Origin: Aliihoeflea sp. 2WW
Lineage (GTDB): Bacteria > Pseudomonadota > Alphaproteobacteria > Rhizobiales > Rhizobiaceae
Direction: 5' to 3'
DNA length: 64,000 nt
Assembly (NCBI RefSeq): GCF_000497755.1
Contig: NZ_AYOD01000001.1
Coordinates: 383,459 to 447,458, forward strand
Part shown: piece after piece, positions 1-9,056 of the stretch
Position numbering within the stretch: the first letter of the stretch is position 1
Layout: the number at the start of each line of letters is the position of its first letter
The notes under the pieces: model-generated
What the model saw: only the letters and a program-made list of their open reading frames with translations
Database searches by the model: none
What the model was told of the DNA's origin: nothing
Position numbers and translations under genes: made by a program

Positions 1-2361
1 ATCAGGCTTGTCGACCTGGCCTATGTGCGCGGCAGCGGCGGCGCGGGCCTGCCAGGCAAGCGCGCGGCACTGGGCACGATGATTACGATGGGCGGCCCGC
101 CGATCCCGCTGGCGCCCCCTCCCGCTTATGACGAGCCTCCCGAGCTTGCCCTCGCCGAACAGACGGGCCTCGACGCCCTCGAACGACGACGGCTTGTCAC
201 GATCGACGCACAGCCGACCGTCGGCTTCGCGCATCCCTTCTACCGCGCCGCGGCCGAGACGCTGCTTGAGGCGCCGACCCATCACGCCGCACAAGCCATC
301 GGTCCCGCGTTACAACGCGGGCTGTTCTGCCTGTCGCCGCAGACTTCCCGCGCCACCGCGCGCAATCTCGACTGGATCTTCGACCGGCTCCAAGCGCGTC
401 CGACCGCGCGCGCGTCCCTCGTTGAGCAGGCCACTGAGGGGCTGCGCTCGTTCTTCCCAGCGACGCGCGATCTCTGCTTCGGCTTCCTTGTCAACCGTCT
501 GTCCGACCTACCCGCCGAAACCCAGCGAGAGCTGCCGAGATGGATTAGTTCGGTCACGTCGGTGACGCTCGACGACCTCGAATGGAGCGAGGGCGAGGCG
601 CATCTTCCCTATGGCGAGCAGCTCGGGACCGACTATTTCGAACGCGCCTTCCGGACCGTCCGCCGCCGCGAGGTCGCGGCCGAACTAGCCCTGCTCGATG
701 CGCCCGAGGGCTTGGTCGGCCCCGAGCGCGCCGCCGCCGCCCTGCGTTTCCTGGCCGCCTCTCCCGAGGCCATGACCCTTACGATGGTTGGGCGCCTGCT
801 TAGCTATGACGAGGCCGCGTTGCGTGCCGAGGCGACAAAACTCTGGTTGAGCCGGCCACGAATAGGTGACGACGAGATCCTCGACCGCATCTTCGCCGAC
901 GATCATCCAAGCTGCGCGCTCGCGGCGCTTAAGGGCGCTGTACGGGGCTGGGAGGCCAGCTCAGCCGATCGGCGGGCGCGGCACCTCGACGGTCTCGCGG
1001 CTCTCGCGTACAACGTCGCAGCCGCAGCCGCGATGCTCGACTTTCTCGTCGTCTTCGATCGCGAAGAACATACGGGCGAGCACCCGCCCTGGCCGATATT
1101 CGAGCGGCTCATGCCGGTCGTAATGGCGGCCCTGCCGCACAACGCCGCGTTCATCGAAGCAAGACTGTTTGCCGTCGCACGCAACGCACTCGGCGCGCTC
1201 TCGCCGTCATCGCTCGTCGCTCTCTGCGACGGTTGGATCGACTGGCTGGAGCGCAACGAACGTGCCGGGCGCTTGCCGAGCGAGTTCTCGCTCGGTGTCA
1301 CCGAGATCCTGCTGCAGGCGACCGCGGCGGAGCCGGAACGCCGTGAATCCCGGGTCACGCGCTTGCTCGATTTCACGGGAACCGGCGCGAAGATCACCTT
1401 CATGGCCGACCTCATAGACCACTGGTCGCTGCTGCGTGACGACGAACGCGCCGCGGTCTTTGAGCGTCTGAAATGCGGTCGCTCGGATGATCGCTGGCTC
1501 CAGGCTGTTACCCTGACGCGCTCAGAGGTTCCCGACGCGGTCGTCGTGACGCTGCTCCCGGAAGGCATCGACCTTTCACAGCCGCCCACGCGATTGATCG
1601 ATATGGTGCCGCCCTCGCTGATTGAGGCTGCGATCCATGTCTATAGCGGCCAGCCTCAGCCCTTGTGGTGGCTCGGCACGCATCACAGCGGCGAGGCCGT
1701 ATGGGAACCGGTTGTGGAGATCATCGCGCGTCGGCCGGACCACCCGCTGTTCGAGCTCGCGTGGGAACACATTGCTTTTAACGGCGACGGCAAGCGTGTG
1801 GCGCGCATCGTCGCCGACCTGGGCGCCAAGAACGCCGAACACGCACTGAGCATTCTGCTGAGGATCAAGGTCGGGTTCACCGGCAATTTCATGCCGGAGG
1901 CCTGGGCAACGCTGCTCCGCCTCGCCGCCGACTCGCACGAATATAGCCGGTGGCTCGACCGGATGGCCGAGGCGTCGCCCGCGATCCTCGACGACATTTC
2001 CGATCTGAGACATTGGCTGAGCGACAATGGCGATCTTTGCGGCATGCTGGACCGACTGCAGAACGATTTTCTGCCCTTGGAGATGGCCAAGATTGCCTTC
2101 GATTTGCCCGACGATGTCGACGGCCGCGAGATGCAGGACAACGCGGTCAAGGTGCTGGCATTCTTGGTCCATGAGCGCCCGCCGCTGCTATTCGGCACCT
2201 GCGATCGCCTGCTCAGTTGGCTCAAGCGCGCAACGGTCGATACGGCCGAGCTCGTCACCCTGCTGCGTGAGCGGCGCGCAGCAATACTTGCCGAGCGTGA
2301 GGCTATTGAACAAGCTATGAAGCAGCCAGACCCGCAGCTCGACGGCTGGATCGATCCCTAG
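1..2361 (+). CDS. Large helical-repeat protein, possibly STAND-like, 5' end outside window
   Basis: The frame is open from base 1 (about 786 codons visible), so the true N-terminus lies upstream; the GTG at 25 is not a convincing start. The first 100 residues read like the end of a winged-helix segment of a P-loop ATPase (LERRRLV, then FAHPFYRAAAE). The rest is almost entirely amphipathic helix without a recognisable catalytic motif, resembling the helical C-terminal sensor arms of STAND-type proteins. No Walker A or B is visible in this part; these would lie upstream. It is in the same orientation as the Gabija-like pair starting 370 bp downstream, so a defence role is an inference from context. 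It could equally be an unrelated large helical scaffold protein. Confidence 0.6.
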   Translation: MRLVDLAYVRGSGGAGLPGKRAALGTMITMGGPPIPLAPPPAYDEPPELALAEQTGLDALERRRLVTIDAQPTVGFAHPFYRAAAETLLEAPTHHAAQAIGPALQRGLFCLSPQTSRATARNLDWIFDRLQARPTARASLVEQATEGLRSFFPATRDLCFGFLVNRLSDLPAETQRELPRWISSVTSVTLDDLEWSEGEAHLPYGEQLGTDYFERAFRTVRRREVAAELALLDAPEGLVGPERAAAALRFLAASPEAMTLTMVGRLLSYDEAALRAEATKLWLSRPRIGDDEILDRIFADDHPSCALAALKGAVRGWEASSADRRARHLDGLAALAYNVAAAAAMLDFLVVFDREEHTGEHPPWPIFERLMPVVMAALPHNAAFIEARLFAVARNALGALSPSSLVALCDGWIDWLERNERAGRLPSEFSLGVTEILLQATAAEPERRESRVTRLLDFTGTGAKITFMADLIDHWSLLRDDERAAVFERLKCGRSDDRWLQAVTLTRSEVPDAVVVTLLPEGIDLSQPPTRLIDMVPPSLIEAAIHVYSGQPQPLWWLGTHHSGEAVWEPVVEIIARRPDHPLFELAWEHIAFNGDGKRVARIVADLGAKNAEHALSILLRIKVGFTGNFMPEAWATLLRLAADSHEYSRWLDRMAEASPAILDDISDLRHWLSDNGDLCGMLDRLQNDFLPLEMAKIAFDLPDDVDGREMQDNAVKVLAFLVHERPPLLFGTCDRLLSWLKRATVDTAELVTLLRERRAAILAEREAIEQAMKQPDPQLDGWIDP

Positions 2362-2730
2362 GTAAGTTCAGGTCGCCGTCACGCCGACGACAATCTCATA
2401 TCGCCGCCGCGTTCACGTCCTTTGTGATTTCAGGGCAGCGCGCCATCAGAGCATCGAGGGCCGCGGCCTCATCCAACAACAGGCCGTCTTCGTCCATCGG
2501 CGCCTCTGAGCGGTCCGAAATCCTGGGCACGAGACAGCGGACCCGAGCTCGACCGCGATTAGTGTTCGGACTTTGGGTCGGAGATGGCGAATTCCGATCT
2601 ATCTTTAGCTCATCACCAGCACTGCCATCGTGTATAGCCATTTGGACAGTGGAGGTGCATCTAAACTCTTGCGGCATTTCGTTTGACGTCGCTACAGCCT
2701 CAACCTAACCTAGAACAGGGGGCAAAGTAT
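2362..2730. other. Intergenic region before gajA, no supported gene
   Basis: These 369 bp separate the helical-repeat gene from gajA. A leftward frame (2396-2677) ends in an acidic, plausible-looking stretch but has no ribosome-binding site or recognisable family. The last 100 bp are clearly more AT-rich than the flanks and probably hold the promoter of the gajAB pair. No terminator hairpin was seen. Confidence 0.4.
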
Positions 2731-4488
2731 ATGCGCGTCGGCTACGTAGAAATTGAGAATTTCCGAGGGATAAAAGAACTATGTTGGGCGCCTGCATTAG
2801 GGGTCAATTGTCTGATCGGTCCAGGAGATTCTTGTAAGACTACAATTTTGGATGCCGTCGAACTGGCGCTTTCACCTCGCCACACCTTGAGTTTCGACGA
2901 TCTCGATTTTTTTGGAGGCGAGTTCAATAAAGTCGCCAAAATCATTGTTACTTTAACTGACCTGCCGGACGAATTCATTTCGGATGCGACGTATGCTCCG
3001 TATCTGAGGGGCATCTCTGACGATGGAAAGGTCGTCGACGAACCTCCTTTGCCCGAGAAGGGCCAACATGCCTTATCAATCATGCTCAGCATCGATGAGG
3101 GCCTTGAGGGAACGTGGACGCTTTGGAATGAGCGTGTTGCTGCAGGCGACATGAAAGAGCGCTCGCTGACTTATGCGCACAGAGCAAGCGTTGCCCCGGC
3201 TCGCTTGGGTGTCTATGCGGACCGACATCTGAGCTGGGGGCGGAATTCCACACTTGCCCGCATGAGCGAAGGAGCCGCGGGCACCCAGGACATTCTCGCC
3301 CGTGCTGGCCGACTTGCCCGCAATCATTTCAAAACCGAGGCGGCGGCGCTTTTCAAAAGCAGCCTCGAGAGCGTCAAGCTGGCTGCCAAGAAGGTGGGCC
3401 TCGCACTGCCGGGTACGATCGCTGCCGGTCTGGACGTGCAGAACCTTGCTATTGCAAAGGGAAGCGTCGCCATTCACGATGGGCAAGTTCCCCTTCGTGC
3501 ATTGGGCATGGGATCGGCAAGGCTACTCGTCGCGGCCTTGCAGGATTACTCCAAATCGTCCTTATGCCTAACCATCATCGACGAAGTCGAGCACGGGCTC
3601 GAGCCTCACCGGATCGTTCGCCTGCTCAAGCACCTGAAATCGAAGGACCGCGTAAGTCCTCAGGTGTTCATCACTTCGCATTCGCCCATTGTTATCCGCG
3701 AGCTGAGTGTTCACGATCTGCATGTCGTCCGCCGCGCGGAGGACGGTAAGGTGACGGTTCGGCCTGCCAACAAGAGATATAGCAAGCGGGATCCCCAGGC
3801 GCCCCCTCGTTCGATGCCTGAAGCATATCTGGCTCCCACAGTGCTCATATGTGAGGGAAAGACCGAAGTCGGCCTCCTGAAGGGACTGGATGATTATTGG
3901 GTCGCCCTGCATTTCGACAACCTGGCTCTCAAAGGCATCGCGCTGGCTGACGGGGGCGGGGTCGACAATGCCCCAGCGCTGGCGGGACAGTTCTGCGGCC
4001 TGGGTTACCAGGTGGGCTTACTGTTGGATTCCGATCAGGATCCTGCGGACACCGAGATTCTTGGCAAGTTGGAAAAGGCGGGTGTCGCCGTGTTTCGTTG
4101 GGATAAGGGTTGTTCAACGGAAGATGTCCTGTTTCACCAGCTGCCCCTGGCCGCCGTCGAGATGCTCTTCGATTACACCCTCACCTTCCTCGAACAGTCA
4201 GCTATTCTCGACGCGGCCAACAAGCCCCGGCAAGCGGATGATCGCTTCACTTCCATCGATCAGGTCAGAGCCCGCCTGAGCGACGCGACCGTTCTCGACG
4301 CCTTAGCAGCTAGGGCAAAGGGGAAGAAGAGAAACGACAGCGAGGTCCTGCATGGAGCTTGGTATAAGGATATCGCGAAGGCGGAGCATATAGCGCAAAA
4401 GATCCTCGGCCCGCATCTTAAGGACGCGCGAAAGGGACTGCAGGAAACGGTGAGCGCTCTTCGGAGCTGGATCGATGACAATTCCTGA
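2731..4488 (+). CDS. gajA: OLD-family ATP-dependent endonuclease, Gabija GajA-like
   Basis: A 585-residue protein with an N-terminal ABC/SMC-type ATPase domain and a C-terminal TOPRIM nuclease domain, the architecture of GajA, the DNA-nicking subunit of Gabija anti-phage systems. Visible motifs: a Walker A-like GPGDSCKTT around residues 30-38, a signature-like LGMGSARLL, Walker B IIDEVEHGLEP near 284, an H-loop TSHSP near 316, TOPRIM glutamate in CEGKTE near 374 and the acidic DSDQD near 433. ATG 2731 is preferred over an upstream TTG (2683) because an AGGGGG purine run precedes it and MRVGYVEIENFRG is the normal OLD start. In Walker A the invariant Gly before Lys is Cys (codon TGT, 2833-2835). 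The 5' part is AT-richer than neighbouring genes, suggesting transfer. It overlaps gajB by 14 bp. A non-Gabija class 2 OLD nuclease is the alternative. Confidence 0.85.
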   Translation: MRVGYVEIENFRGIKELCWAPALGVNCLIGPGDSCKTTILDAVELALSPRHTLSFDDLDFFGGEFNKVAKIIVTLTDLPDEFISDATYAPYLRGISDDGKVVDEPPLPEKGQHALSIMLSIDEGLEGTWTLWNERVAAGDMKERSLTYAHRASVAPARLGVYADRHLSWGRNSTLARMSEGAAGTQDILARAGRLARNHFKTEAAALFKSSLESVKLAAKKVGLALPGTIAAGLDVQNLAIAKGSVAIHDGQVPLRALGMGSARLLVAALQDYSKSSLCLTIIDEVEHGLEPHRIVRLLKHLKSKDRVSPQVFITSHSPIVIRELSVHDLHVVRRAEDGKVTVRPANKRYSKRDPQAPPRSMPEAYLAPTVLICEGKTEVGLLKGLDDYWVALHFDNLALKGIALADGGGVDNAPALAGQFCGLGYQVGLLLDSDQDPADTEILGKLEKAGVAVFRWDKGCSTEDVLFHQLPLAAVEMLFDYTLTFLEQSAILDAANKPRQADDRFTSIDQVRARLSDATVLDALAARAKGKKRNDSEVLHGAWYKDIAKAEHIAQKILGPHLKDARKGLQETVSALRSWIDDNS

Positions 4489-5893
4489 CCGGATCCGGAT
4501 GGCCCTGCAAGAGAAAGGCAACGGCTCGGTGGTGGCGCCGGCTGGCTACGGCAAGACAGAAACCATCGCCGACATCGTGGCGGAAACATCCTGCCGCTGT
4601 CTGCTGCTCACCCATACCCTCGCCGGCGTCGATGCGCTCCGAAAGCGCCTCCGGGAAAAGGGCGTGAGTTCCGATCGCTACCAGCTCGAAACAATTGCCG
4701 CCTGGTCCTTGAGGTACGCGGCCGCCTATCCGGTCACGTCGGGTTTCCCACGACTGGTGACTCCACGTGGGCATCAGTGGTCGACGGTCTACGCGTCTAC
4801 GCGGAAGCTGCTCGACGGCCGCTCGATCGACCGGGTGATCCAAGCATCTTACGGTCTCGTTCTCGTGGATGAATACCAGGACTGTAGCGCTGACCAACAC
4901 GCGGTCGTGGTGTTGTTATCGAGACTTGTGCCCACCCTCATTTTCGGAGATCCGCTGCAGAGCATCTTCGATTTTGGCGGCGAAGCAACCGTGCGCTGGC
5001 AGGAAGACGTACTGCCGGCCTTTCCTGAACTCGACGAGCTGGGCACGCCGTGGCGCTGGAAGAACAAACAGAATGATCGTCTTGCCGAATGGCTTCGCAT
5101 CGTGCGGGCCGACCTACTCGCAGGCAAGGCGATCGACCTGCGCAAGGTGCCAGCCTGTGTCCAGGTTCACCACCTGGACGAACCCGGGCGATTACGGGCC
5201 TTGGAGAAAAAGGCCTGTGGCCATCGTAGCCTGTCAGACGCCAACCGGCTCGCCATTATAGGCTCGAAAAGCAGCGAACGGATGCGTGCGGCATTGGCGA
5301 AGCGGGTACATGCTCAAAACGTCGAGACGATCGAATGCAAGGATTTGCAGACAGCCTGCTCAACGATTGAGGCAACGGCTGGCATGGATCGCTTAACGTT
5401 CGTCATGGGACTGCTTCAACGGTCGATTGTCGGGGTAAACAAGACGCCTTTCCTACGCCGGATAAGCAAAATTCACAGCGGCAAGCAGATCCGCAAGTCC
5501 CTCACGGCGCCCGAAGCCGCAGCCCTGGCGATCGTGACGAGTGACAAGTTGGAGCCGATCATCGCGCTGCTCGACGAATTCCGGAATGGAAGGCGTATGT
5601 TCCGCGGTGAACTCATCTTTGCGCTCCGTGAAAGCCTTCAGCTGCGCTGCCTGCCCGGAAGCCCGTCGCTGCTGGACTGCGCCTGGCATGTGCAGGAACG
5701 CCGCCGCCATGCCGGCCGACGCTATGGCTATAAGATCGTCACCAGCACCCTCCTCGCGAAGGGCTTGGAGTATGAAAATTCGGTGATTTTCCTGACTGAG
5801 CCCGCCACGAAGGAAGATATCTATGTTGCATTGACTCGAGCGTCGCGCCGGATCGACATTGTAACGGCCGCTCTCGATCTCTCAGCCAAGTGA
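4475..5893 (+). CDS. gajB: UvrD-like helicase, Gabija GajB-like
   Basis: A 472-residue superfamily 1 helicase that begins inside the 3' end of gajA. Motifs seen: Walker A APAGYGKTE (residues 21-29), Walker B LVLVDEYQD near 132, motif III GDPLQSIFDF near 158, and motif VI YVALTRASRRID near 452. It lacks the large 1B/2B insertions of UvrD and Rep, giving the compact ~500-residue size of GajB. In Gabija, GajB binds nucleic-acid ends and works with the GajA tetramer to restrict phage. The translational overlap and gene order (nuclease then helicase) are the main reason for the Gabija call. The 218 bp between this gene and lacI contain no gene that could be supported. Confidence 0.85.
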   Translation: MTIPDRIRMALQEKGNGSVVAPAGYGKTETIADIVAETSCRCLLLTHTLAGVDALRKRLREKGVSSDRYQLETIAAWSLRYAAAYPVTSGFPRLVTPRGHQWSTVYASTRKLLDGRSIDRVIQASYGLVLVDEYQDCSADQHAVVVLLSRLVPTLIFGDPLQSIFDFGGEATVRWQEDVLPAFPELDELGTPWRWKNKQNDRLAEWLRIVRADLLAGKAIDLRKVPACVQVHHLDEPGRLRALEKKACGHRSLSDANRLAIIGSKSSERMRAALAKRVHAQNVETIECKDLQTACSTIEATAGMDRLTFVMGLLQRSIVGVNKTPFLRRISKIHSGKQIRKSLTAPEAAALAIVTSDKLEPIIALLDEFRNGRRMFRGELIFALRESLQLRCLPGSPSLLDCAWHVQERRRHAGRRYGYKIVTSTLLAKGLEYENSVIFLTEPATKEDIYVALTRASRRIDIVTAALDLSAK

Positions 5894-6111
5894 TTGCGAC
5901 CGCTGCCGTGATGGCTCACGCCAGAAGCAGCCAGTCTGCATTCGGGCCTGGGCTCTGCCGTCAGTAGCGAGCCTCACGAATGGCAAGTCTTGGCGGCGAC
6001 GGAGGCACCCCCGAACCGCGGCAATGGGGTCGTTGGCCGAACGTCGGCTATCTCAGTTTTCCACCCAGAACCGGACAGGCAGCAGACGGCCCCGGATCTG
6101 CCTCTGATTGC

Positions 6112-7152
6112 TCACCCTGTTGAGCGGTCCGGAGATCGGACAAGCGATCCGCACGATTCGCGGATGACGAGTTCGGTAGGCAATATGATCTCGCGCCCCC
6201 CGGCACTCTCAGGGGGGGCCGAGATTCGATCCAGCAGGAGTTGTGCGCAAATACGTCCCCATGCTGGGACGTCCCAGCGTATAGCCGTTACCGGCGGTAC
6301 GGAAAGTTCGGCGAGATCGGAATTGCAGCCGGCTATGACCGAGACATCCTTCCCGATCTGCAGATTGTGCATTCGGGCAGCCCGCAGAACCGCCGGCAGA
6401 AGCGACATCCCACCGGCGATGATCGCCGATGGGCGCGGCTCCGACGTCAGCACGAGCGAGGCGTGCTGGAATGCCTGTTCCGCGTAGAAGCTCTGCGCCG
6501 ATACGAGCCGCGGATCGACCGGCAATCCCCGTTCGCCCATAGCTTCCTCAAAGGCCAACAGTCGCTCGCGTGCCGGACGCATCGTCGGGCGTCCCGTTAG
6601 AAATGCGATCCGGCTGTGACCCAGCGCAGCCAAATGATGGACAGCCGCCCGGATGCCATGGCGGTGATCGATGACGACCGTGTCGGCAATCGGCGAGGCG
6701 TCGCGGTCGATGTAGACGACAGGAATGCCTAGCTTGGTCAAGGCTTCGTCGACGCGCTTGTCGCCATCGGCGCTACGCGTCATCATGAGGCCGTCGACAC
6801 GACGCCGGCCGAGCATGCGGGCGAGATCCCGCTCCTGCTCGGAGCTCTCGTCGATATTGGTCAAAAGTAGAGTATACCCTGCTTGGCGGATGACCGCTTC
6901 TGCAGCCCGCACGAACGCCGCGAATTCGGGTATCGAGCTGTCGCGAATGGCGCAGGCGATCTGGTGCGTCGCGCGCATCCGCATGGATTGTGCGGAGGCG
7001 TCGGGCTCATAGCCCAACTCGCGCATTGCTGTCTCCACGCGCTCGCGCAGTTCCTGGGCCACCGACGGATGGCGGTGGACGACGCGCGACACGGTGGAAA
7101 TCCCGACGCCTGCCGCGGCCGCCACATCTCTGATCGTCACAGTGCTGGACAT
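6112..7152 (-). CDS. LacI-family transcriptional regulator
   Basis: A 346-residue LacI/GalR regulator. The N-terminal HTH (VTIRDVAAAAGVGISTVSR, about residues 5-24) is followed by the hinge and a periplasmic-binding-protein-like effector domain with typical strands VDGLMMTRS, VVYIDRD and GHSRIAFLTG. The start at 7152 was chosen because an AGGGAAGAG purine run lies just upstream and the HTH begins at the usual position; the open frame runs further upstream without homology. It is the last gene of the leftward operon that begins with the CoA transferase. The CG-centred palindrome at 15783-15796 between the operon and the divergent acyl-CoA synthetase is its likely operator (inference). The effector is probably the transported acid or its CoA ester. 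Confidence 0.93.
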   Translation of the reverse strand: MSSTVTIRDVAAAAGVGISTVSRVVHRHPSVAQELRERVETAMRELGYEPDASAQSMRMRATHQIACAIRDSSIPEFAAFVRAAEAVIRQAGYTLLLTNIDESSEQERDLARMLGRRRVDGLMMTRSADGDKRVDEALTKLGIPVVYIDRDASPIADTVVIDHRHGIRAAVHHLAALGHSRIAFLTGRPTMRPARERLLAFEEAMGERGLPVDPRLVSAQSFYAEQAFQHASLVLTSEPRPSAIIAGGMSLLPAVLRAARMHNLQIGKDVSVIAGCNSDLAELSVPPVTAIRWDVPAWGRICAQLLLDRISAPPESAGGREIILPTELVIRESCGSLVRSPDRSTG

Positions 7153-7167
7153 TCGTCTCTCTTCCCT

Positions 7168-7195
7168 GATTGCGGGCGCCCGGCCGCCCGCAATC
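7168..7195 (-). terminator. Hairpin between dctM and lacI
   Basis: A perfect 11-bp inverted repeat (7168-7178 with 7185-7195) encloses a 6-nt loop, in the 53-bp gap between dctM and lacI. No U-run follows on the transcribed (minus) strand; the distal side runs directly into the lacI ribosome-binding site. It therefore looks more like an intercistronic processing/stability or partial-attenuation hairpin than a full intrinsic terminator. Confidence 0.6.
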
Positions 7196-7205
7196 GCGCT
7201 TCCAT

Positions 7206-8483
7206 TCAGTTGAGAATGGCATTCGGCAACCACAAGGACAGTTGCGGGAATACCATGACCAACACAAGAAGCAGAAACATTAAGACGACGAAAGGCGTCG
7301 TACCCTTGATGACATCCCACAGCGGCGCTTTCGTGATCGACGCGAGCACGAATAGGTTGAGCCCCACGGGCGGCGTCAGCAGCGCAATCTCCATATTGAT
7401 GACGACGATAATGCCGAAGTGGACTGGATCGATGCCAAATGGCTCCAGAAGCGGGATCAGCAGCGGCAGGGCGATAAGCATCACCGAGAAGACCTCGAGG
7501 AACATGCCCAGTAGGAACAGCATGACCGAGACCACGACGAGGAAGTGCCAAGGTTTGAGGTCATGCGCTTGCACGAACTGGACGATCGCCGATGCCACTC
7601 CGCTCTCGGTTACCCAGTGGCCGAAGACCAGCGCGACCACAATGATGATCATGATGGAGGCGGCCTTATAAGAGGCGTTTGCCAGAAGCGGAACAACATC
7701 GGAAAGCGTGACCGTCCGATACACGAACAGCGAAATCAGCAGCGCAGCGACGGCCGAAAGCGCGGCGGCCTCGGTAACCGTGGTGAGCCCGCCATAAATG
7801 CCGCCCAGGACGATCGCTGGTAGCGCAAATGCCGGCAGCGCCCGCACGTTGAGCCGTAAGAATTCGTCCATCGTCGCCTTCTCGGTTCGTGGGTATCCGC
7901 GCCGATTGGCATAATAAATTGCCCACGCTCCCAGGAGCGTCGCCTGTAGCAGACCGGGAATGACGCCAGCCAGAAAAAGCCGGGGAATGGATTCGTCGGC
8001 CAGTACGCCATAGACGACCATTGCAAGGCTTGGCGGGATGAGAATGCCGAGCGTGCCCGACGCCCCAACCACGCCCGCAGCAAAATGGCGATCATATCCC
8101 TGCCGCAGCATGGCAGGGACCAGAATTGTTCCCATAGCCAACGCGGTCGCAACGCTCGAACCAGCCATTGCGGAAAAGAGCATGCAGGCAATCACGCAGA
8201 CGAGGCCGAGACCGCCACGAACTCGTCCGACCCAACTCATCGCGGCTTCGATGAGCGCGCGCGCAATGCCCCCGCGCTCCATGAAGACGGCTGCCACGAC
8301 GAAAAAGGGCAATGCGATCAGCGTCTGGGAATTCAACTCGTCGACGATCTTCTGTGTAACGGACACCATCGGTGTCGCGTCCATCCACAGCAATGCTGCA
8401 GCTGTCAGGCCCAGGACGAGATAGATGGGAAATCCGAGAGCCATCAGGCTGCCGAACATCCCGGCGAAAATACCTCCAGCCAT
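7206..8483 (-). CDS. dctM: TRAP transporter large permease, DctM type
   Basis: A 425-residue polytopic membrane protein of the DctM family, with about a dozen hydrophobic helices, the family's usual length and topology. Recognisable segments include the glycine-rich SAMAGSSVATALAMGT and SGTLGILIPPS. It forms the ion-coupled membrane channel of a TRAP transporter together with DctQ and takes substrate from DctP. It starts 3 bp after the dctQ stop, so the two are translationally linked. The substrate is not determined by sequence; TRAP systems commonly import carboxylates, and the downstream acyl-CoA genes agree with that. Confidence 0.94.
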   Translation of the reverse strand: MAGGIFAGMFGSLMALGFPIYLVLGLTAAALLWMDATPMVSVTQKIVDELNSQTLIALPFFVVAAVFMERGGIARALIEAAMSWVGRVRGGLGLVCVIACMLFSAMAGSSVATALAMGTILVPAMLRQGYDRHFAAGVVGASGTLGILIPPSLAMVVYGVLADESIPRLFLAGVIPGLLQATLLGAWAIYYANRRGYPRTEKATMDEFLRLNVRALPAFALPAIVLGGIYGGLTTVTEAAALSAVAALLISLFVYRTVTLSDVVPLLANASYKAASIMIIIVVALVFGHWVTESGVASAIVQFVQAHDLKPWHFLVVVSVMLFLLGMFLEVFSVMLIALPLLIPLLEPFGIDPVHFGIIVVINMEIALLTPPVGLNLFVLASITKAPLWDVIKGTTPFVVLMFLLLVLVMVFPQLSLWLPNAILN

Positions 8484-8486
8484 GGC

Positions 8487-9056
8487 TTAGATCTCCTCGC
8501 CGATTTGCAGTTTTTCGTCCGTAGGACCGTCGACGATCATTTCCATTGCGGCTCTGGCATGCCCAAGGGCCATCAGAAGCGCGCCAATTGGCAGGGCGGA
8601 ATAGTAAACCCAGAGCGGAAAACGGATGTTGGTCGGCGACAAATCACCGAAATCCCAAGCTTCATAGGCGACCAGATAGCCGAACCAGCCCAGGAACAAC
8701 GCGAAGGCAAATCCCACGACATTGGCAGCGATTTCGCTCAAATGGCGAAGGCGCGGCGGCATAACATGCAGGACCAGGTCGGCGCGCACGTGATTGCGTG
8801 AACGGCTCACGCCTCCCCATGCGAGCATAACGGCCCACATGACTCCATAGACGACGATCTCATCGGTGAAGCGCGGAGCATTTGCCGGTGAGACATAGCG
8901 CATCAGTACTGTGTAAAAGACAAGCGCCATGGCCGCGCCCATCAACCCGCCGATGATGATCGTTTCTACGCGTGCACGCCACAGATCGAACCGGCCCCGC
9001 GGCGCGGAAGAACGACGCAATTCGTCTGAAGGCGCCGAGGCTGTCTCAATCCCCAT
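8487..9056 (-). CDS. dctQ: TRAP transporter small permease, DctQ type
   Basis: A 189-residue membrane protein with four predicted hydrophobic segments, matching DctQ, the small membrane subunit that contacts DctM in TRAP carboxylate transporters. The family signature region is seen in DEIVVYGVMWAVMLAWGG followed by the HVRAD motif. The start at 9056 (MGIETASAPS) was chosen because it overlaps the 3' end of dctP by 11 bp; the longer open frame would extend deep into dctP. It lies between dctP and dctM in the usual P-Q-M order. Confidence 0.92.
   Translation of the reverse strand: MGIETASAPSDELRRSSAPRGRFDLWRARVETIIIGGLMGAAMALVFYTVLMRYVSPANAPRFTDEIVVYGVMWAVMLAWGGVSRSRNHVRADLVLHVMPPRLRHLSEIAANVVGFAFALFLGWFGYLVAYEAWDFGDLSPTNIRFPLWVYYSALPIGALLMALGHARAAMEMIVDGPTDEKLQIGEEI

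Noticed and set aside
2396-2677. A leftward 93-residue frame between the helical-repeat gene and gajA
   Set aside because: Only its last third looks like protein; no ribosome-binding site, no recognised family, and it would be transcribed against both neighbours.
2731-5893. PARIS (AriA/AriB) or retron-associated assignment for the nuclease pair
   Set aside because: The second gene is a UvrD-like helicase, not a TOPRIM effector or reverse transcriptase, and the nuclease keeps ATPase and TOPRIM in one chain, as in GajA.
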